A stretch of DNA of 64,000 nt, from positions 316,001-380,000 of the forward strand of contig BSBK01001581.1 of the NCBI GenBank assembly GCA_027943335.1, written 5' to 3'. Position 1 is the first letter of the stretch. The number at the start of each line of letters is the position of its first letter. The position numbers and the translations under genes were made by a program. The notes beneath the pieces are model-generated. The model had not been told where the DNA came from, ran no database searches, and was given only the letters and a program-made list of their open reading frames with translations. The stretch comes from Chamaecyparis obtusa. Its lineage: Eukaryota > Streptophyta > Pinopsida > Cupressales > Cupressaceae. Shown in pieces: positions 25,324-38,000 of the stretch.

Positions 25324-26199
25324 TGTACACTCAAAATGTGCACTTCTCTAAGTCATTGCTTCCAAGAGAATCCATGGATTGGAAACCTTGAGAAAGTGAC
25401 CTAGAGCTCCCTAGGCATGGAGTGCAAGGGTATTAAGAATGCTCTCAGCTAGAGCTATTAAACCTATAACCTTGCTAGTAAACCATGCAATGGGAGATTC
25501 AAAGAGACAAGGGAAAGAATGCCAATATCCTCAAGAATCTTGATGAAAATGCAATGAAGAATGCAACTAAGCTATTGAAATGAAAGTGTTACAAGTCATT
25601 CCTAATTAAGCTATGTGAGTTAAACTATAGCATGAAAAGGAAACTAAGCTAGAATGCTATGAGAATTTAAGCTACAATGCAAAGATAAAGACTAGAATGC
25701 AATAAGATCTTCAAAAGCTCCAAGAAACCTATAGCATAACATTAGCATAAAGAGTTGGGATCCTAGAATGAGAAGAGAGCTCTTCTTTTATAGAAAGTGA
25801 GAATCAACGGACAATGGAGATTAAGAAGCAAAAGAGTTGATCAAGGGTGGGGTTTGAAAGAGGGATCAATCCATGTGCACAAGTCTCCTCCAATGAGAGT
25901 GAAGTGTTGACTTTTGAGCCTCATGTGAGATAAAAAGACCTTTTCTCCTTTTTATAAAATAAGAATAATGCTTTATTTGTGCAACTTAGGATAAAAGATA
26001 AGTGGGGACTTTTTATTTAATAAAAGGGGAGGGAATTTCTTTTAATTAAATACAGACTTAGGATAAAATGGTTAATCCATGGAATATAATTGAATAAATG
26101 ATAGAATTAGGATTTGATCAAGAATAAGCAATTGATAAATTTAGCAAACAATGCTAGCAAGGGGCTAATAGTCTACGTGACCATTTTTGGATGATTACA
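25324..26199 (-). repeat. LTR D1b (5' LTR of the large D unit)
   Basis: It is 876 bp, equal in length to D1a and with the same ends. Its GATTACA end runs directly into the next LTR. Confidence 0.9.
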
Positions 26200-27070
26200 C
26201 TAAAAAATGTGCACCTCTCTAAGTCATTTCTTCCAAGAGAATCTATGGATTGGAAACCTTGAGAAAGTGACCTAGAGCTCCCTAGGCATAGAGTGCAAGG
26301 GTATTAAGAATGCTCTCAGTTAGAGCTATTAAGCCTATAACCTTGCTAGTAAACCATGCAATGGGAGATTCAAAGAGACAAGGGAAAGAATGCCAATATC
26401 CTCAAGAATCTTGATGAAAATGCAATGAAGAATGCAACTAAGCTATTGAAATGAAAGTGTTACAAGCCATTCCTAATTAATCTATGTGAGTTAAACTAGA
26501 GCATGAAAAGGAAACTAAGCTAGAATGCTATGAGAATTTAAGCTACAATGCAAAGATAAAGACTAGAATGCAATAAGATCTTCAAAAGCTCCAAGAAATC
26601 TGTAGCATAACATTAGCATAAAGAGTTGGGATCCTAGAATGAGAAGAGAGCTCTTCTTTTATAGAAAGTGAGAATCAACGGATGATGGAGATTAAGAGGT
26701 AAAAGAGTTGATCAAGGGTGGGGTTTGAAAGAGGGATCAATCCATGTGCACAAGTCTCCTCCAATGAGAGTGAAGTGTTTACTTTTGAGCCTCATGTGAG
26801 ACAAAAAGGCCTTTTCTCCTTTTTATAAAATAAGAATAATGCTTTATTTGTGCAACTTAGGATAAAAGATAAGTGGGGACTTTCTATTTAATAAAAGGGG
26901 ATCGGATTCCTTTTAATTAAATAGAGACTTATGATAAAATGGTTAATCCATGGAATATAAACGAATAAATGATAGAATCAGGATTTGATCAAGAATAAGA
27001 AATTGATGAATTTAGCAAATAATGCTAGCAAGGGGCTAATAGTCTAGGTGACAATTTTTGGATGATTACA
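26200..27070 (-). repeat. LTR D2a (3' LTR of the small D unit), fused to D1b
   Basis: It begins CTAAAAAATGTGCAC where a complete LTR begins TGTACACTCAAAATGTGCAC. The outermost bases are therefore lost or shared (TACA) with the GATTACA end of D1b. The polypurine tract follows at 27071-27086. Confidence 0.85.
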
Positions 27071-27793
27071 TTTTCCCCTCTTTGACTAATGTGTGATTGA
27101 TCTGGGAACACATTACGTCAAATAAAAGATCAGCCATGAAGGCAATAGATAGAGATCTGACTCCAAAGAATGAAGTATAGAGAGATAGCAGATCCTGCAT
27201 GGTTAGCCTGGTAGTGATAGTACTGAACACTTAGGAGAGAGATAAATAGTATCAAGACTCAGAGATGAGAACTAACATGTCAAGTGCCAATAAATAGATA
27301 GATCGATCAGACAAAATAGAATAGTCAAGCATATGCTCTGGAAAATAGCTGATAGAGTATGATGTGTCTGCCCCCTTAGGATTGAAATCAAAATTAGGTA
27401 GAGGGAATGTAGAAGAAAGAGCAACATGATCAAATCACTAGGAATCATAATCGAAGATGAAAATATGACAGAATAACCATCAAGCCGTGAAGATGTGCCC
27501 TGGTCAAGACCTTGGAGAGATGAAATGAATGAAATGATTGAAAGACTAGAAGAGTGAGAGAGATGGAGATGAAGAAATGAAGATGCCCCAGTGAAGAGCA
27601 AAGGATCAAGCCTCAAACGGTCAGCCAACTATGCAGAAGAAGGAGAAATTTTGAAATGCAATTTTGACTATCAAGTTGAACTCAAATTTTGATTTTGATC
27701 TTGAAAATGGATCCAGGACATTGAAATTAGCCAGGGGTGCAATTTTTGCAAAATTCTAAGATGTTTTGAAAATTGGTCAAAAAGTCAAAATGC

Positions 27794-27800
27794 TATATAA
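27794..27800 (+). promoter_or_regulatory. Candidate TATA box of the PMD gene
   Basis: TATATAAGGGG lies 80 bp upstream of the PMD ATG, on the strand opposite to retrotransposon transcription. The spacing is reasonable for a plant core promoter with a short leader. It is prediction only. Confidence 0.45.
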
Positions 27801-27874
27801 GGGGTAAAAAGGTCATTTTCAAATTCATTTGTCTTATTGTGATTTTGAGAACTTGGAGAGCTCAGAGAGAGATT

Positions 27875-29385
27875 ATGGCTTAACAGGCAGTGATTCCAAT
27901 CCACACACATCAATTTGAGCATGGTCAGTTGCACAACCGGCCTCCTCACTATGGTGCCCCAGTAAGTTTTTAGAAAAACTAGCCTTTTGAGTTATTTTTA
28001 GCATTTAAAACAAATTTTTAATTGTTTTTTTAATATTTCAAATTATATTCCTATGAAACTTCATACGATACTTTAACAGTATCACACACTTATTAGAGAT
28101 TGTATTGTGCGATAATTCATAGGCAAAGAAAATATCACACGACCATTCGAGAAAGCATCACACGATGCTGGATGAAATGTCATAAGATATAGGGTGAACT
28201 ATCGCATCAAGAAATAGTATCGCACCACTATGCAAAAAACTATCGCATGATACAATTTCAACAAAAAGTATCACAAGAGTATAATAGGAATTATTGCATG
28301 CTTTGAATTTGAACAATATAACATGGGTCTAGATAATTTTTGTGTTTGATATTACTTGTACTATTTTTTAATCATCCATCATGATATGTTCTGACATCTG
28401 GTTTATGGGTTATGGCTTGTAGGAGGCTTTTTCAGTGCTTATTATCAGAGCATCAAGAGTGATTGGGCTATGCTGCATCAGGGATCTAAATACTCCTAGT
28501 AGAGATGACCTGATTAGCATGGGATTCAAATTCTTGTTGGATATGCCCCATATATAGGTAAACCACGAGTTGTTGACGGTGTTGGCCGAGAGATGGCACA
28601 GTGAGCACTATACCTTCCATCTACCGACTGGAGAGGCATCAATCACATTAGAGGATGTCTATCATATCCTCTATGTACCTATCCATGGAGATCCAATGAG
28701 TATAATCATGTTTATAGATGTTCATAAATGTAGAGTTTCCATATGATGAAAACTGACATGATTTTTTGTTGGCACAGGTCTATTATGATCAGACTCCTAT
28801 AGATGGGAGATAGGCCATCCAAGACCTATTCCAAGATGTGACCATCATCAACATGCACCTTAGTTGGGATCAACTAATCAAGGAGTATGGTCAATATTAT
28901 CTGGTTCCATGTATTGTGTGCTCGATAGTAGCACAGGCCTTGGTTACTGATATGAGCCAGAGAGTGTTCCCACTAGGCTAGGGCAGATTGGTAGCAAATT
29001 TGGTAGCACATTCAAGACACATGGCATAGGGCCTAGCTATCCTAGCATATATGTACCATGAGATGCATGAGATAGTGTATAGGGATAGCAGGACTTGGGC
29101 ATGTGGGGTAGTTCTAGCACAGATATGGGTGTGGGAGCACATAGCCATTGTGCAACCACATGTACAGCCTTGGGAGAGGAGACGCCCCTACATCTATAGG
29201 TAAAAAAGTTTTTTTAGCTAGCCCCATAGCGGAGATCTTACTTACTATAGGAGACTACTGGGTGAGCTCACAGCCTTCAAGTGGAGACCATACCGACAGC
29301 GTGAGCAGTGGAGTGACCAGGATTGGGTGCTTGGGTATATGTTGTATAGTCAGCCAATACTCGGTCAGCATTCGGTGGGCGCCAA
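27875..29385 (+). pseudogene. Plant mobile domain (PMD) pseudogene carried antisense in element D
   Basis: Exon 1 (27875-27961) begins ATG GCT TAA, with a stop at codon 3. A canonical-looking intron, GTAAGT at 27962 to GTAG at 28422, keeps phase 0. The next exon reads LLTVLAERWHSEHYTFHLP, then TGEASITLEDVYHILYVPI, the core of the PMD family (aminotransferase-like, plant mobile domain). A further exon from about 28778 reads WDQLIKEYGQYYLVPCIV, then LAYMYHEMHEIVYRDSRTW, VVLAQIWVWEHIAI and, in another frame, LQPSQVEWRPYRQRE. In-frame stops near 28555, 28812, 28980 and 29030 kill it. PMD proteins occur as plant silencing factors and as passengers of transposons; which this came from is open. Confidence 0.82.
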
Positions 29386-29388
29386 AAA

Positions 29389-30251
29389 TGTGCACTTCTC
29401 TAAGTCATTGCTTCCAAGAGAATCCATGGATTGGAAACCTTGAGAAAGTGACCTAAAGCTCCCTAGGCATAGAGTGCAAGGGTATTAAGAATGCTCTTAG
29501 TTAGAGCTATTAAGCCTATAACCTTGCTAGTAAACCATGCAATGGGAGATTTAAACAGACAAGGGCAAGAATGCCAATATCCTCAAGAATCTTGATGAAA
29601 ATTCAATGAAGAATGCAACTATGCTATTGAAATGAAAGTGTTACAAGCCATTCATAATTAAGCTATGTGAGTTAAACTAGAGCATGAAAAGGAAACTAAG
29701 CTAGAATGCTATGAGAATTTAAGCTACAATGCAAAGATAAAGACTAGAATGCAATAAGATCTCCAAAATCTCCAAGAAACCTATAGCATAACATTAGCAT
29801 AAAGAGTTGGGATCCTAGAATGAGAAGAGATCTCTTCTTTTATAGAAAGTGAGAATCAATGGACGATGGAGATTAAGAAGCAAAAGAGTTGATCAAGGGT
29901 GGGGTTTGAAAGAGGGATCAATCCATGTGCACAAGTCTCCTCCAATGAGAGTGAAGTGTTGACTTTTGAGCCTCATGTGAGACAAAAAGGCCTTTTCTCC
30001 TTTTTATAAAATAAGAATAATGCTTTATTTGTGCACCTTAGGATAAAAGATAAATGGGGACTTTTTATTTAATAAAAGGGGAGGGAAATCCTTTTAATTA
30101 GATAGAGACTTAGGATAAAATGGTTAATCCATGGAATATAATCGAATAAATGATAGAATTAAGATTTGATGAAGAATAAGCAATTGATGAATTTAGCAAA
30201 TAATGTTAGCAAGGGGCTAATAGTCTAGGTGACCATTTTGGGATGATTACA
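29389..30251 (-). repeat. LTR D2b (5' LTR of the small D unit)
   Basis: It starts at ATGTGCACTTC after GGCGCCAAAA, lacking the first dozen bases of the full LTR, and ends GGATGATTACA before the second GTATG. It is 863 bp. Confidence 0.85.
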
Positions 30252-30256
30252 GTATG
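30252..30256. repeat. Right target-site duplication of element D (GTATG)
   Basis: It matches 11234-11238. CTCCATGTGAGCATAG, the continuation of A internal domain 2, follows directly. Confidence 0.9.
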
Positions 30257-31571
30257 CTCCATGTGAGCATAGTGAGATTCCATCTATCTCTGGAGAAGCA
30301 GATCAAGTATCCATACTTAATCTGATGCGAAGTAAAATTGGGTGGCCCCATGCCCCCCAAAATTGAATATTGATCTTTTCATCTATTGAACACTTGATTT
30401 TGATCATGCAATAAATCCCTCATTGCTGCATTGGGTGCATCTTCCTTATGGACAATTCACATTGTTTCATCTATGCGGTCCTCGGTATTTGGCCTTTGTT
30501 TCATCTTTGAGAAATCATTAAGTGCATCATGATTTTTTTTGAATTGAGGATCTCTATGCATTAGACCAGTTATATCAAAATGAAATTTCTTTACTTGGAC
30601 AACTTCTTGCTCATAATTTTCTTTGTCTTTATACTCCATATGTTGTTTCTCATCATAAAATATTTTTGAAGATAACTCATATTTAGGAGACATTATTGCA
30701 CTTTTATCAAGAATCTGATTAGATAGGATATCTGGAAAACTTTTAGCACTATTCCTCAACACATTCTCCTCATTATGAATGGTTGATACCATCTTATCTT
30801 CACATGTTTGATACAACTTATGTTCATAGGATGAACTAAAAGATGTCTCACCTCTTGAATACACTTCTCCACACATATTTTGAGTTTCATCATCCTCAAA
30901 ATTATCATTAGGCATGTTATCTTCATCATGATGTCGATGGATTTGATTGCATAGAAGATTCTCTTCAAATAATGGATTCAAGAACATAGAGAACTCAGAC
31001 ATATATTCATCTTCTTCCTCTACAAACAATGGATTGAGGAACATAGAGAATTTAGACACATCTTCTTCTTCTTCCTCTCTACTAAATTTATCCTTTTTAG
31101 AATCATATACTTCATCAACAAGATAGGTGTCTCTCTCATCAGGTTTATCTTCTGGTGTTTCATCAATTTTTTTATCCTTGTGAATTGGAAAAAATTTTGA
31201 GTTATTTTTGTGTATATGCCTTTGATATTCCTTATCCAACAAATCTAAAATTTGTTATGTATTGAGAAAATCTTCTTCCTCATTCATTTTATTTATATTA
31301 TCTACTTCTATTTCATAGGTCCTATTGTCACAAGAGTCAGCCACACATAAATCAATAACTGGATTTATTGTGTTCTTTTCTCTGATGTTATCCTTTATTA
31401 TATAATTACGAAGTACATTCTGATTATTCAAGATACAAGGCCATGGTTAGATTTATTATTTTCTTCATCTGGATCTAGAACTTCATTAGAGCTTTATACT
31501 CATATAGATTTCACACTGCATCTATCACCTTCTTGTCTTTCAATATTTAAAAATTCATCCAAGGGAGACAT
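30257..31571 (-). pseudogene. Acidic ORF, unit 2 copy, broken and cut by element D
   Basis: The start corresponds to ATG at 31569-31571 (MSPLDEF). The longest surviving frame is 30457-31242 (261 residues), covering the acidic middle with both FSMFLNPLF repeats and the KFHFDITGLMHRDP segment. A stop just upstream of 31242 and another at 30457 (after DETM) interrupt it. Its last codons, polypurine tract and LTR end were moved to 11217-11238 by the insertion of D. Confidence 0.75.
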
Positions 31572-31610
31572 ACAAGGCTCTTCTTCCCAGATGTATTGTT
31601 GATCCTCTTC

Positions 31611-31940
31611 CTATTCATAACACATGTTATTTCCTTCACTTGCATAATGGAATTCATATAGAAACCATTGTTCAAATTGTTTCCAAGATGAAATATTTTG
31701 TGTAGGTAATGATTCATATGCCTCTCTTGCATTATTTTTTAATGACCATGCAAACAACATCATGGCATCATCTTCTGTATCAACCTCATAATCATCAAGG
31801 AACATATGAAAAGTATCCAAATGATCAAGAGTTGATTTATCATAATCTCCATAAAATTTAGGCACCCTGTGTGAAAGATTTGTAAATACTTCATTATTAC
31901 TACATTGAAACCTTCTAAAATCCAAAAGCATGATGTCCAC
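31611..31940 (-). CDS. Gag-like ORF, unit 2 copy, intact (109 aa)
   Basis: An open frame from MDIMLLDFRRFQCSNNEVF to NNMCYE ends at UAG (31611-31613). The middle, YGDYDKSTLDHLDTFHMFL then WSLKNNAREAYESLPTQ and SSWKQFEQWFLYEFHYA, has the layout of the first half of the plant retrotransposon Gag domain. It has no zinc knuckle and no protease. The next codons after UAG stay in frame with the acidic ORF. A role in particle assembly is inferred from homology only. It is far shorter than a normal Gag. Confidence 0.65.
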   Translation of the reverse strand: MDIMLLDFRRFQCSNNEVFTNLSHRVPKFYGDYDKSTLDHLDTFHMFLDDYEVDTEDDAMMLFAWSLKNNAREAYESLPTQNISSWKQFEQWFLYEFHYASEGNNMCYE

Positions 31941-32306
31941 TAGAACAAATGGTTTTCTCTAAAATGGTTGTTTATTCTTATACATTCTGAATATCAAAAT
32001 TGGTAGTAAGTTGTCTCTTTATACATTAGGTTCTTGACAATAGAGTCACCGCCTCTTTCAAGGAGGAAAAATTTACTTCTCCTTCTCGGTCTTCTTCCTC
32101 AATAGAGTCACTAATCAAAATGCTTTATTGAATAGAGTCACTAGCTCATTTGAGGAATGTCTTGCTTCTAGGTTCTTTCTTTTAGTAGAGTGTGCTTCCA
32201 AAAAAACTAATATAACTACTTTCTGATTCTGATGTACGAAATCTAAAATTTTAGGTAACTTCATAGTATATATTGTGAGCAACTCTCCCTAGCAGAGTCA
32301 CCAATT

Positions 32307-33042
32307 TGTTGGTGCCCAAAAATGATGGTTTGGATTTGGCCAACTAATAGGTACAAATTGATACCTTTGCAATTTTGGCTTAATCAAGCCAAGGCTGGTA
32401 GGCCTAATTTCACTTTGAACTATTTCATTCTCTATGTCACACAACTACGTACATAAACAAACAAAGTTCCTCCAAAGGTGGTGAATGATCCTTTGAGGAA
32501 GAAATTAATCTCCTAAAAATCTCTATTTTATAATACTTGACTAAATGGATTATACTAAAGAATTAAAAGTAATGCTTTTGAAATAATGATTTAATAATCT
32601 ATAAACTACAAAGTATGAAACAAATTACAATTTCCAAATAATGATTAGATCAGTGCCTTCTAAATACTTGGGCTATAGAGTCAAAAAAAATTCAATCCTA
32701 CATATGATCAAAGATGGTTTTTAAAACTTTCTTTAATAAGACTAGACCATCATTTTGGAGGCTTCCACTTGATTCACAATTCAAATCAATTACACAACTA
32801 AGCCTATTGAGTTTAACTCAAATTAAGAGACCGATAAGAACAGTGGTAGGTTCACAAACCATACAATTGATATTCAAGTTGTATATATTAATTTTGGATT
32901 ATGATACTCAAGGAATTCAACACAGTGAAACACTATATTTAATAGAATATCCGAAAGACTAATTGAAAACATATAACTTATAAACACAAGTAAAAAGAAG
33001 AGCACTTACCTTTATTGATGTTGAAAAACTGGTACATAAGAG
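32307..33042 (-). repeat. LTR A3, left part (shared by units 2 and 3, split by Copia B)
   Basis: It opens TGTTGGTGCCCAAAAATG after the primer site of unit 2. It matches A1, A2 and A4 up to CATAAGAG, where Copia B begins. The last five bases, AAGAG (33038-33042), are the target duplication. Confidence 0.9.
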
Positions 33043-34542
33043 TGTTAATATGATTTAGAACAATAGAGAGGGGGGTGAATCAGTTGTTCTCAGGTCCAGA
33101 TGTATAAAACAAACTTCAAAAACTTTTCTTTAAATTAGATCTAACGACCAAAACCAACTCGGTCATCACTGATTCTATAATAGAAACATATAACATTGCA
33201 ATCTACTACCCACTTGTATCTAACTTGTAAAACATAGAAATGTTTAAACCAAAACATTCAGACAAGCATTGACACTAGGATTTATAGTGGAAACCCAATC
33301 TAGGAAAAACCACTTTGTAACATACTACTATTATTTTCACTCTTCTGAAGTGAGCTCGGTTAAAAGCCAACCCTGTCAAAGGTTACAATACACACTGTAA
33401 GGTGTGACCCGGTTAACGGATTTCAATCACTCTGTTAGAAGTGAGCCTTGTTATAGGACTTACATACATTCCATTAGAATGCAACCTTGTTCAAAGGATT
33501 TAAACATATGACTGTTAGGTCAACCTTTGTTAAAAGAATTTTTACTGTTACAATGGTTAGAAAGTAGTATTAGTATTGATCTGAAAAACATACAACTCAC
33601 TTTGCAAATATTAGATCCAATTCCATACACAAATGTTGGTTTACTGACTTTGAAACTTTTCCATCTTCATCTCTGATCTGCTCGGAACTTTTCTTCAAGA
33701 AATCACCACACTTCTCCTTCAGCCTTTTCTGCTTATATAGTCAATAACATCTATTGATCTTCCAACATCCTCTTTTCACCCATGCACACACATACCTAAT
33801 GTTTAGGTTCCCTTAATACTTCCTCAATTAGGTTAACTCATCTTTTTCCGCTCAATCTCCTTTGTAGATCTTAGGGTTAGGTCAGATTCATTGAATCTAC
33901 CCGCTTTATGTTCTTTGGCTCCTTTTCTACAAACATCTCAAATCTCTTAAAGATTTACAATAAAACATTTTTTAGTGCATTCAATGCTTTCAAACAATCA
34001 ATAAATAAAGTCAACACATTTTACATAATCTAAGAATTCAACAATGTCAGCTCCAAATCTGAATTCTCTTCAAATATAAAAATACTGATGCTCGGTCAAT
34101 GCTGTGATCAACTACTCGGTCTTCATGTAGAAAGCTCAATCATTACTAAAAATGTTTCCTCAGCTTATACTATCTTTCTCGGCAATTAACTGATGTTCAG
34201 TCGACACTAGAATTTTTCTCAGCATATACTGACTCAGTCGACACTAACATTACTTGGCTTGAACATGATTTCTCCATTTTTTCTCGATCAAGCCTACAAG
34301 TTTAGTCTTCAATCTTACTAAGATAAATAATACATTATCTCATCATTGTACAACATAGTCAAGTACAATTTGTATTATCAAGATAACTCAACCTTTCCTT
34401 AGGTGCTATTGTTACCATCCTTTCTTTCCCTTCTTCACAACAATACAATAGATATAGTATTTTCCTATGTAGCAATAGTCTTACTAGTTAAGGTTTGACA
34501 TCAATGACAACACAAAAATTCCTTCAATTGCAGTTTCCAAAA
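33043..34542 (-). repeat. 3' LTR of Copia B
   Basis: Starts TGTTAATATGATTTAG on the plus strand and ends near CAGTTTCCAAAA (CAGTTTCCAACA in the other LTR). It contains several CTCGGT motifs, for example at 33168, 33355, 34091 and 34115. Confidence 0.88.
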
Positions 34543-35032
34543 ATCTCCCTCTTTGGCATTGATGGCAACACCATATGATATCACTTGAATAACACATGGA
34601 TTAGCAACCAATCCAAAAACTTATCTGTCCATCAGAAAAAAAAATTGTAATATCCTTAGCTTCATTCTGATTTAGAATCTATTAGCCTCACTTCTGTGAT
34701 TGTCAGAAATATCCAAACCTCCCTCTATCCTGATCCTTCATCTCAGTTCATCATCTCCTTACTTTCCTTTTCAGTTTCATGTGTTATTATATCATCTCAG
34801 TTCATCTCCCTCTTTGACAAAAATGCCAAAGCAGTAACTAAAACATACATCCATCAGATGTAGATATTATCTATGTAGCTCAGTGTTTCTCCCTCTGTCA
34901 TCTTGCTTATGACTGATTCCTTATCTTTTTTCTTCTTCACAACTCGAGGCCAGTCCTAAAGTGTGACAATATTCTGCATCAATCTGTCAAATATTCTGTT
35001 GTAGCATATTTGATGCAGTGCTCCTAGCTTAA
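34543..35032 (-). other. 3' non-coding region of Copia B with repeated purine tracts
   Basis: Four CTCCCTCT-type runs (purine tracts on the transcribed strand) occur near 34543-34557, 34718-34732, 34805-34816 and 34888-34898. The one at the LTR edge is the functional candidate. No ORF of interest is seen. Confidence 0.65.
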
Positions 35033-38000
35033 CTAGGCAGCCTCAGTTAGGGGAAGGACCCCTAATTGACTTCTCAAATACTCATGTTCTTCTTTAGGTA
35101 AAGCTTTAGTGAATATGTCTACTAATTGTTCCTTTGTATTCACATATTCCATTCGGACTTCTTTATCTTGTACCAATTCTCTCAAGTAGTGATACTTGAT
35201 TGCTATGTGCTTGGTCTTAGTATGCATCATTGGATTCTTAGAAATGTTGATAGCACTTGTGTTGTCATAGAAAATAACAACAGGTTCAGTGATTTCTTCT
35301 TTCATGCCTACCGACAATTGTTTTATCCATACCAAATTTGAACAGTTTACTGCAGCAACAACATACTTGGCTTCAATAGTAGATTGGGAAATGCAATTTT
35401 GTTTCTTGCTCATCCAGGAGACTAATCTCTATCCAAGAAAGAAATCTCCATCACTAGTACTCTTTCTATCATCTACATTTCCTGCCCAATCAGCATATGT
35501 ATATACTCTTAGTTCAAATCTTTCATCCTTCTTGTAATATAGTCCATAGTCAGCAGTCCCTTTCAAGTATCTCATAATTCTTTTCATAGCCATCATGTGT
35601 GTTTCCTTAGGATTGGCAGAGAATCTTGCCACAATCCCAACAGCTAGTGCAATATCTGGTCTACTATGTACAACATACTGTAATTTTCCAATCATGGATC
35701 TATACAAAGTCTGGTTCACTTCTACAACATCATCATTCTTAGATAACTTTTGTCCAGTAACCATAGGAGTACTCACTGGTCTAGAATCTTCCATCCAAAA
35801 AAAATTTAGTATTTCATTAACATACTTAGACTGTGTAATGAAAATTCTTTTCTTCATCTAATATACTTGTAAACTAACAAAGAATTTGATCTCACCAAAC
35901 ATGCTCATTTCAAATTCAGTTTGCATTTCATTTGAAAATCTTTTACACAAAGCATCTTGTCCACCAAAAATAATATCATCCACAAAAAAAATTTCCAACA
36001 GGATACCTTTACCTTCTTCATCTTTCATGTACAGATTGCTTGTGTCATTTGTTCTTGAAAATCCAATCTGTATCAAGTAGTTATGCAATCTCTCATACCA
36101 TGCTCTGGGAGCTTGTTTTAATCCATACAGTGCTTTGTTCAGTTTGCATACCATGTGTCTTCTATTTGGATCAATAAAACCTTCTGGCTATTCTATGTAA
36201 ACTTCTTCTTCTAGTATACCATTTAAGAATGTAGACTTGACATCCATTTGATATACCTTGAAATCTTTATAAGTAGCATATGCAAGCAGAGTTCTTACTC
36301 CTTCCAATCTAGCTACAGGGGAAAATGTCTCCCCATAATCTATTCCTTCTTCTTGTGCGTAGCCTTTGCATACCAGCCTAGCTTTGTTCCTAGTTATTTC
36401 ACCTTTTTCATTCAACTTATTCCAAAACACCCACTTTGTTCCTATAACATTTTTGTTTTTAGGTCTTGGCACCAAAGTCCAAGTATCATTCTTCTCTATC
36501 TATTCTATTTCTTCATTCATTTCTTGTATCTAGTTTTCATTTTCTAATGCCTCTCTAGTTGACTTAGGTTCAAATTCACATAGTAATCATGTTGGATCCT
36601 TTGTCTTACTTCTGGTCAAAATTTCAGTATGTTTGTCTCCAATTATCTGTTTAGGCTTTTGATGTCTTCTTACATATTTTTCCAAAATAGGTTCAGCTCT
36701 TCTCTCCTCTATTTCATCAAGTTCCTCAACAAGATTGTCAAATTCATCTTCTGAATGCTTGGCAACCTCTTCCTGATACTTGGCATGTTCTTGTTCTCTT
36801 TCAGCACTATTTTCCTGATGCTCAACAACATCTTCCTGTCACTTGGCATTGCTTACCCGAGACTCGACATCAGGTGCAAGTCTTTTACTTGCCTCTTCTT
36901 CTTCTTCAATATACACAAAAGATCTATAATCTTCTAATTCTCTTTTACTGTCAACTTCATGTCTTTCTGCATACTCGTCAACTTTGAAATTCACACTTTC
37001 CACAATTTTGTTAGTGTTAGAGTTCAAACTATTATAAGCTTTAATTTTTGTGGAATACCCTATGAATATGCCTTCATCACCTTTAGCATCAAACTTTCCA
37101 TTCCTATTGTCTTTTAATATGTAGCACTTGCTTCCAAAGATTCTAAAGTATTTAACACTCGGTGCATGCCCATGCCATAATTCATAGGGTGTCATATTTG
37201 TACCTTTCTTGATCTATACCCGGTTAAGAGTGTAGACAGCTATACTTATAGCTTCTTTCCAGTATTTTTGTGCCACATTCTTTTCAATCAACAATGTCCT
37301 TGCACAATCCAAGATAGATCTATTTCTTCTCTCTGCTAACCATTCTGTGGAGGTGTTCTAGGTGCAGACATCTGTCTTTTGATCCCTCTTTCATTGCAAA
37401 ATAGATTGAATTCATTTGATGTAAATTCTCCACCTCAGTCAAATCTAAGACATTTTAGGTTCCTACCTATCTCCTTCTCAACCTTAGCCAAATACCATTT
37501 AAAGAATTGAAAAGTGTCAGATTTTTCTTTTAGAAACATTACATGCATCATCCTGGTATGATCATCAGCAAACAAGATAAAATATCTAGCACCACAATAA
37601 CTTTGTACACCCATAGGTCCACAAAGGTCGGTATGAACCAAATCTAAAATGTTTTTAGAAGTAAAGGATTTTCTCTTAAAACTTGACTTTGTCATTTTTC
37701 TTAACTGACATTCCTTGCACATCACATTCTCAGGTTTCTTCAATATAGGTAGACCTCTTACTTTCTTCTTCTTACTTATTTCTACCAGATTATCAAAATT
37801 AACATGACATAGCCTCTTATGCCATAACCAAATGTCATCAAGTTGTGCAACCATACATGCTTCTTAAGATAGGTCAAGATAGAACAAATTACCTCTAGTC
37901 TGTTCTCCACTTTTGATTAGTTCACCAATAGTATCAAATATTTTAGCTTTCTTGTGATGAAATTTTACTCGATAACCAGTGTTGTTGAGCTATGCAACAC

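Larger units (their letters stand above)
11239..30251 (-). mobile_element. Element D: compound Ty3/Gypsy Tat-type insertion, two units
   Basis: Four LTR copies lie in the order LTR - 13.2 kb body - LTR/LTR - 2.3 kb body - LTR, with one GTATG duplication around all. The first body holds a broken gag-pol with two RNase H domains, the hallmark of the Tat lineage. The second has lost gag-pol and holds a plant mobile domain pseudogene in antisense. Orientation comes from the polypurine tracts (minus strand GTCAAAGAGGGGAAAA at 12115-12130 and 27071-27086) and the primer site at 25303-25323. It sits inside internal domain 2 of array A. Confidence 0.88.

Noticed and set aside
27272..27628. 118-codon minus ORF in the small D unit
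   Set aside because: It lies in the 3' non-coding block shared with 12131-12850, where the frame is not maintained, so it is probably a chance ORF.
11239..30251. Regularly recurring 0.87-kb repeats considered as a CRISPR-like or satellite array
   Set aside because: They are LTRs with TG...CA ends, primer sites and purine tracts, separated by retrotransposon bodies.
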